Shown piece by piece: positions 57,801-60,000 of a DNA stretch of 60,000 bases. The notes beneath the pieces are model-generated. The model was not told the origin of the DNA and searched no databases. It saw only the letters and a program-made list of their open reading frames with translations. The stretch lies in assembly GCF_026151205.1 (NCBI RefSeq), contig NC_087082.1, forward strand, positions 4,011,408 through 4,071,407, in the 5' to 3' direction. The first letter of the stretch is position 1; each line of letters starts with the position of its first letter. The translations under genes and the position numbers were made by a program. The stretch comes from Bolinopsis microptera (taxonomy: Eukaryota; Ctenophora; Tentaculata; Lobata; Bolinopsidae).

Positions 57801-59650
57801 ATTGACGATCCCCTAGGTGCAGCATGCCCTGAGGAGTGACAGGAGGTTGCAATCTAGGGTATAATAATGACCCCGTCCGCCATAATCAGATGTCTTTCGT
57901 GCCCAGTTTAATTTCACATTCTACAAGTACAACCCACTTGACAACGTTCAAGCAAGTTTCTGATTTCCTCTCGATCTAATCAACTGTAATTGATAATGAT
58001 GTCCTCAATGAATCATACTAAGCGCAGCAGATCTACAATCCTCTCTGCCTTGTCAACCCTTGTCAGAGCTCAGACTCGTCTTCATCTGATGGTGTCCAGG
58101 CTGTTAGACGCCCGGATCCTGGTGGACAAACGTCTCCAGATCATATCTTCGTCAGGGAAATGTTACGAACCACAGAAAACTTCTGCAACATCAAGTCAAA
58201 AATCGTACATCATAGCTGATAAAAGTCAGACCAAACTTTGCTCAACACCATCACCTACTGTTCCCACTAAAAGCAGATGTTCAGGTCACCTTAAAAACAC
58301 CAAACACGATTTAAAATCATGTGATAGAACGAGACTACTGGAGAAGAGGGACGGTATAGAACGTGAACTGGACCTTTGTTTTGCTGCTCTGAAAGTTGTG
58401 GCCGTCAAGTTCACCAGAATGACCCAGATTTTGAGGGAGATGGAACATGGACAGATCAGTTCTAGTTACAAACCTTCGTACGAATACAGCGACTGAGAAC
58501 TCGACCTATGGCCGGAGGAGTTATTTGGAAACGTTTATATTTGCTTCATTGCGTTTTGTATTTCATGATTTCATACTTATGTCATTTGAATAATTTATTG
58601 AATCGTATCCCTTCACTTTGTACAGTTATTTTCTATAAGACGAGATAATTTCAACATAGAAAATCTAAGTAATCTAACCGACTGCAATATTAATACGAAT
58701 TGGTAATGTAAGGAAATCCAACTAAATGTGTTATATTGTGTAATTACAATAGACTTTACCGTACAAGTCAGATCAATCTCGAAACCGAGCAGCTGTTAGA
58801 AAATTATAAGCAAACCGGGATTTCTCTTAGGTACAGGAAGTATCCAGGTTGAGGCTCACTAGACACTCAAGATATTCTCCAGTGGGGCCAGTTTTATTTC
58901 GGGAAAATAGTATCGAACAAATTAAAAAGCATTAAAGATGTTTACCTGGTATTGAGCGATGCATCAGACCGTTTTAATTTCTTCACAGCATACTCCAGTA
59001 ACTTGGCCTGGCCTAACTTGATTGGTAATTTCTGAAATACGATAATTTTATTTATAAGTTAGCGCATGTCATTACATAAATAACTTCAAAGTATGGTCGC
59101 AAAAGAATTAACATTTTTCCTGTATTGTAAAAGTATGGATATACAACAAGCTTATATATAGAAATGATCGTGTAAACAGAGCAGGATTATAACCTTGATG
59201 TCGTCAGCGTTTAGTAATCTAACAGTGCTGAGATCATCAATCTCGTTACTCCGAAGCACCTCTAGTGTGCTGTCCTTGAGGTGGGAGAGGGTGGCCCACT
59301 CTTCAAACGTCTCACCGTGCTGTGGGTACGCTATCTGAAAATAAGGAGATGTTAGGGTAGGAGTAAACTGTAAAGTTTATTATCAACATGAGTACCTAGC
59401 TCTGTAAAACAAACATTAACACCAAAGCACCTCGTGATACATTAAATTCTATAAAAAACAGCAGATAACGTGATGGTTTCACAGAGTGCGAAGTCCGGAT
59501 CTACGCTAAGGTATCGGGTCTGCAATGTGACATGACCAGATCCTCGAACCCGTTACGGCCGCGCAGTAGAAAAAAAAGTGGACTAAAAAAAGCTAAACAC
59601 CATAGGATCCTTACTTCGCTGGACAAATTGGTGACATCTTCCTCGTTCAT
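51882..59650 (-). CDS. Small SAM-like-domain protein, 5 exons over 7.8 kb
   Basis: Minus-strand exons are 59650-59615, 59334-59194, 59031-58946, 55804-55723 and 52001-51882, phase-continuous, giving 154 aa. The start is MNEEDVTNLSSE. Residues 20-85 (ETFEEWATLSHLKDS, EIDDLSTVRLLNADDIKKL, then IKLGQAKLLEYAVKKLKR) follow the SAM-domain pattern of a mid-domain Asp-Leu helix and a C-terminal LG-x-x-K-LL helix. The tail is Ser/Lys-rich (SYSRGSSPDRSKSDSFYIVP) and ends EKESEYF. SAM domains mediate protein or RNA contacts, and the partner is unknown here. Exons 4 and 5 were joined on phase and splice signals only; their assignment is less sure than exons 1-3. Introns 3 and 4 contain three single-exon genes. 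Confidence 0.6.
52440..52505. repeat. AT-rich simple repeat
   Basis: Imperfect copies of ATATTACAA(C/T)ATTATTAT in the last intron of the SAM-like gene. It is a microsatellite-like tract with no other signal. Confidence 0.75.
53988..55055 (+). CDS. Secreted or GPI-anchored Cys-rich protein, single exon, unrecognised
   Basis: A 355-aa ORF. The N-terminus has a signal peptide (LLTVLLLTTLTSHVV), soon followed by a dibasic furin-type site RKKRSDE. The ectodomain has about 20 cysteines in two clusters: residues about 40-110 (CPTLCVID, CETPCNQECYV, CAPESELCDF) and about 195-250 (CSAFSHRCPIRGEFCFG, CSTFEGCVRVCLPSVESCDK). They are separated by a Thr/Ser-rich spacer. A Glu/Asp-rich stalk follows. The protein ends in a hydrophobic stretch (VGVTYSVLIYLALVL) with only RATMG after it, as expected of a GPI-attachment signal. 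It should be displayed at or shed from the cell surface. It matches no domain I know. It is nested on the opposite strand in the last intron of the SAM-like gene. Confidence 0.78.
   Translation: MRYMSDTSTLLTVLLLTTLTSHVVTRSAHTRKKRSDEIKCPTLCVIDQTQGRFLRRVEGTYLPELYLEKCETPCNQECYVSQDPQVPQIVAHICAPESELCDFKQDASCRRHVVVGMDHRIDFSVGVHATDGPLSTLGSTTLYTEFNFPTGLVRDLGTTTSWTMSSSATTVSHVNFDATDPPEEYVTATQRPTEDCSAFSHRCPIRGEFCFGLVSKVGVSYGCYPDKPVCSTFEGCVRVCLPSVESCDKTVSPSSSWGTVTHTPDPTKEPKVDEEDTDEEVNLTPEEGHPDKEDKEDSNDEDNTTSEETDLKNDSEYDVDDPSINETEKDTDSATVGVTYSVLIYLALVLRATMG
55056..55722. other. 3' flank of the Cys-rich gene
   Basis: Non-coding, AT-rich. It presumably carries the 3' UTR of the gene ending at 55055. No exon of the opposite-strand host gene is seen until 55723. 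Confidence 0.4.
55805..56934. other. Host-gene intron, no supported gene
   Basis: AT-rich intronic DNA of the SAM-like gene, including the 3' flank of the 164-aa gene. The small ORF 56433-56639 has no supporting signal. Confidence 0.4.
56935..57429 (-). CDS. Intronless 164-aa coiled-coil protein, unrecognised
   Basis: A minus-strand ORF from MNPLMDLHSTSSIFLQMTES to a stop at 56935. A central helix (VLRAEIEVQRQQVQELERQL and on through EMMETQMEM) shows heptad hydrophobics over about 45 residues and should form a coiled coil. The flanks are small-residue-rich and acidic. There is no signal peptide or membrane segment. It faces the plus-strand gene at 57996 head to head across a 566-bp interval with E-boxes, so the two may share control DNA. 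It lies in intron 3 of the SAM-like gene, on the same strand. Function unknown. Confidence 0.62.
   Translation of the reverse strand: MNPLMDLHSTSSIFLQMTESQVQLLSTFTSSLSNAVTSLHSAAQQVSSHNYNDGHYTEQEIAVYEHEDVGTRRVLRAEIEVQRQQVQELERQLEMMETQMEMVISLAGGAADPAVICDVEAVLEISPTIAEMRLVAEPVIVGMSVNELSGEMMGETGQRTIQQR
57430..57995. promoter_or_regulatory. Divergent promoter interval with CACGTG cluster
   Basis: CACGTGAT occurs at 57663-57670 and 57757-57764, and the 12-bp palindrome GATCACGTGATC lies at 57733-57744. TATAATAA is at 57860-57867, then TAATCAGATGTCTTTCG, which resembles GGAATCAAATGTCCTTTG downstream of the TATA box at 44861. TATATATA near 57552-57560 could serve the minus-strand gene. Confidence 0.65.
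57996..58496 (+). CDS. Intronless 166-aa basic protein, unrecognised
   Basis: The frame opens at a TTG at 57990, but the first ATG is at 57996 (MMSSMNHTKRSRSTILSALS). The N-terminal 50 residues are Ser/Arg-rich and helical, with LVRAQTRLHLMVSRLLDARI. A Ser/Thr/Lys-rich middle follows, with cysteines (CSTPSPTVPTKSRCSG). A second helical part follows (LLEKRDGIERELDLCFAALK, then VKFTRMTQILREMEHG), and the tail is YKPSYEYSD. There is no signal peptide or membrane segment. It has the same E-box/TATA promoter design as the intronless gene at 44974 and lies in an intron of the SAM-like gene on the opposite strand. Function unknown. Confidence 0.62.
   Translation: MMSSMNHTKRSRSTILSALSTLVRAQTRLHLMVSRLLDARILVDKRLQIISSSGKCYEPQKTSATSSQKSYIIADKSQTKLCSTPSPTVPTKSRCSGHLKNTKHDLKSCDRTRLLEKRDGIERELDLCFAALKVVAVKFTRMTQILREMEHGQISSSYKPSYEYSD
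58497..58945. other. Host-gene intron
   Basis: AT-rich, no exon. It holds the 3' flank of the 166-aa gene. Confidence 0.4.
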
Positions 59651-60000
59651 AGCGCTTCCCTCGCTACAGATATAATAGTAGTCGTCAAGCTTAAGTTAAC
59701 TTGATCATTCATTATTTTTGTGTTTAATCTGCACACAAATTTTAATAACACAAGAAACGGCAAGTTCTGTTGGTGCGCAAATAAATTCCGATCACTAGGT
59801 TTGAAAATGGGCTCAACTACCAGAAAATAGTGAGGTTGCAAGCAATTCAAATAGATTAAACGACACAAAAGGTTGCTTCAAAACTAAGAGTAACAGAGCA
59901 CCTATATTTCATAAACAGTCAATAACTCGGCAACTATGACTTGCTATAAATCAGGTCTATAATAACTTCAGAATATGTTACACAGGCCAGGCTCCGCTGT
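59651..60000. other. Upstream region of the SAM-like gene
   Basis: AT-rich DNA expected to hold the promoter and 5' UTR of the gene starting at 59650. No exon is recognisable up to the window edge. Confidence 0.35.

Noticed and set aside
1-60000. Prokaryotic systems, CRISPR arrays, phage or viral genes
   Set aside because: No repeat-spacer array and no recognisable viral or bacterial gene. Introns and gene content are those of an animal.

Overview
This is a stretch of an animal nuclear genome, not a bacterial or viral one. Genes are split by GT-AG introns, the intergenic DNA is AT-rich and repeat-laden, and the recognisable genes are animal ones: a PRD-class homeobox gene, motile-cilium genes, a villin-headpiece protein and an SLC22-type transporter. 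Compact introns, several intron-poor ciliary genes and genes nested in introns suggest an invertebrate. I cannot place it further; cnidarian, ctenophore, flatworm or sponge all remain open. All gene models below were built by eye from ORFs, splice sites and reading-phase continuity. They have no transcript support.

Left part (1-23 kb, all plus strand). A five-exon paired-like homeobox gene (244-2468) with an N-terminal Rx/Pax-like octapeptide is followed by 2.5 kb of gene-free DNA. Then comes a tandem array of about 4.8 near-identical 317-bp units (5023-6534), and then four cilium genes head to tail: DNAAF11/LRRC6 (dynein-arm assembly), CC2D2A (transition zone), CFAP45 and EFHC1 (both doublet-microtubule inner proteins). 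The first two are uninterrupted ORFs. All four start codons lie 1-16 nt behind an AG of splice-acceptor type, which fits 5'-UTR introns or spliced-leader trans-splicing. EFHC1 intron 4 carries a young, almost perfect fold-back element.

Middle (23-40 kb, minus strand). A Ser/Tyr-rich adaptor-like protein (27014-23546) is followed by a sparse 4.5-kb repeat-rich stretch and a membrane-protein exon (32081-31599). Next is a ten-exon protein ending in a villin headpiece (39295-34407). Its last exon is duplicated: two 189-nt exons in the same phase each encode a complete but divergent headpiece and a stop codon, a likely alternative C-terminus. Two further possible first exons lie upstream.

Right part (42-60 kb). 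Two long minus-strand genes lie end to end: a SAM-like-domain protein (59650-51882) and an unusually acidic protein (51822-43260) whose start is only 59 nt beyond the stop of the first. Five complete single-exon genes sit inside their introns: an SLC22-type transporter, a Cys-rich surface protein and three unrecognised small proteins. Two of the small plus-strand genes share a promoter layout: a cluster of CACGTG boxes including the identical 12-bp palindrome GATCACGTGATC, then a TATA-like box and a similar downstream element.
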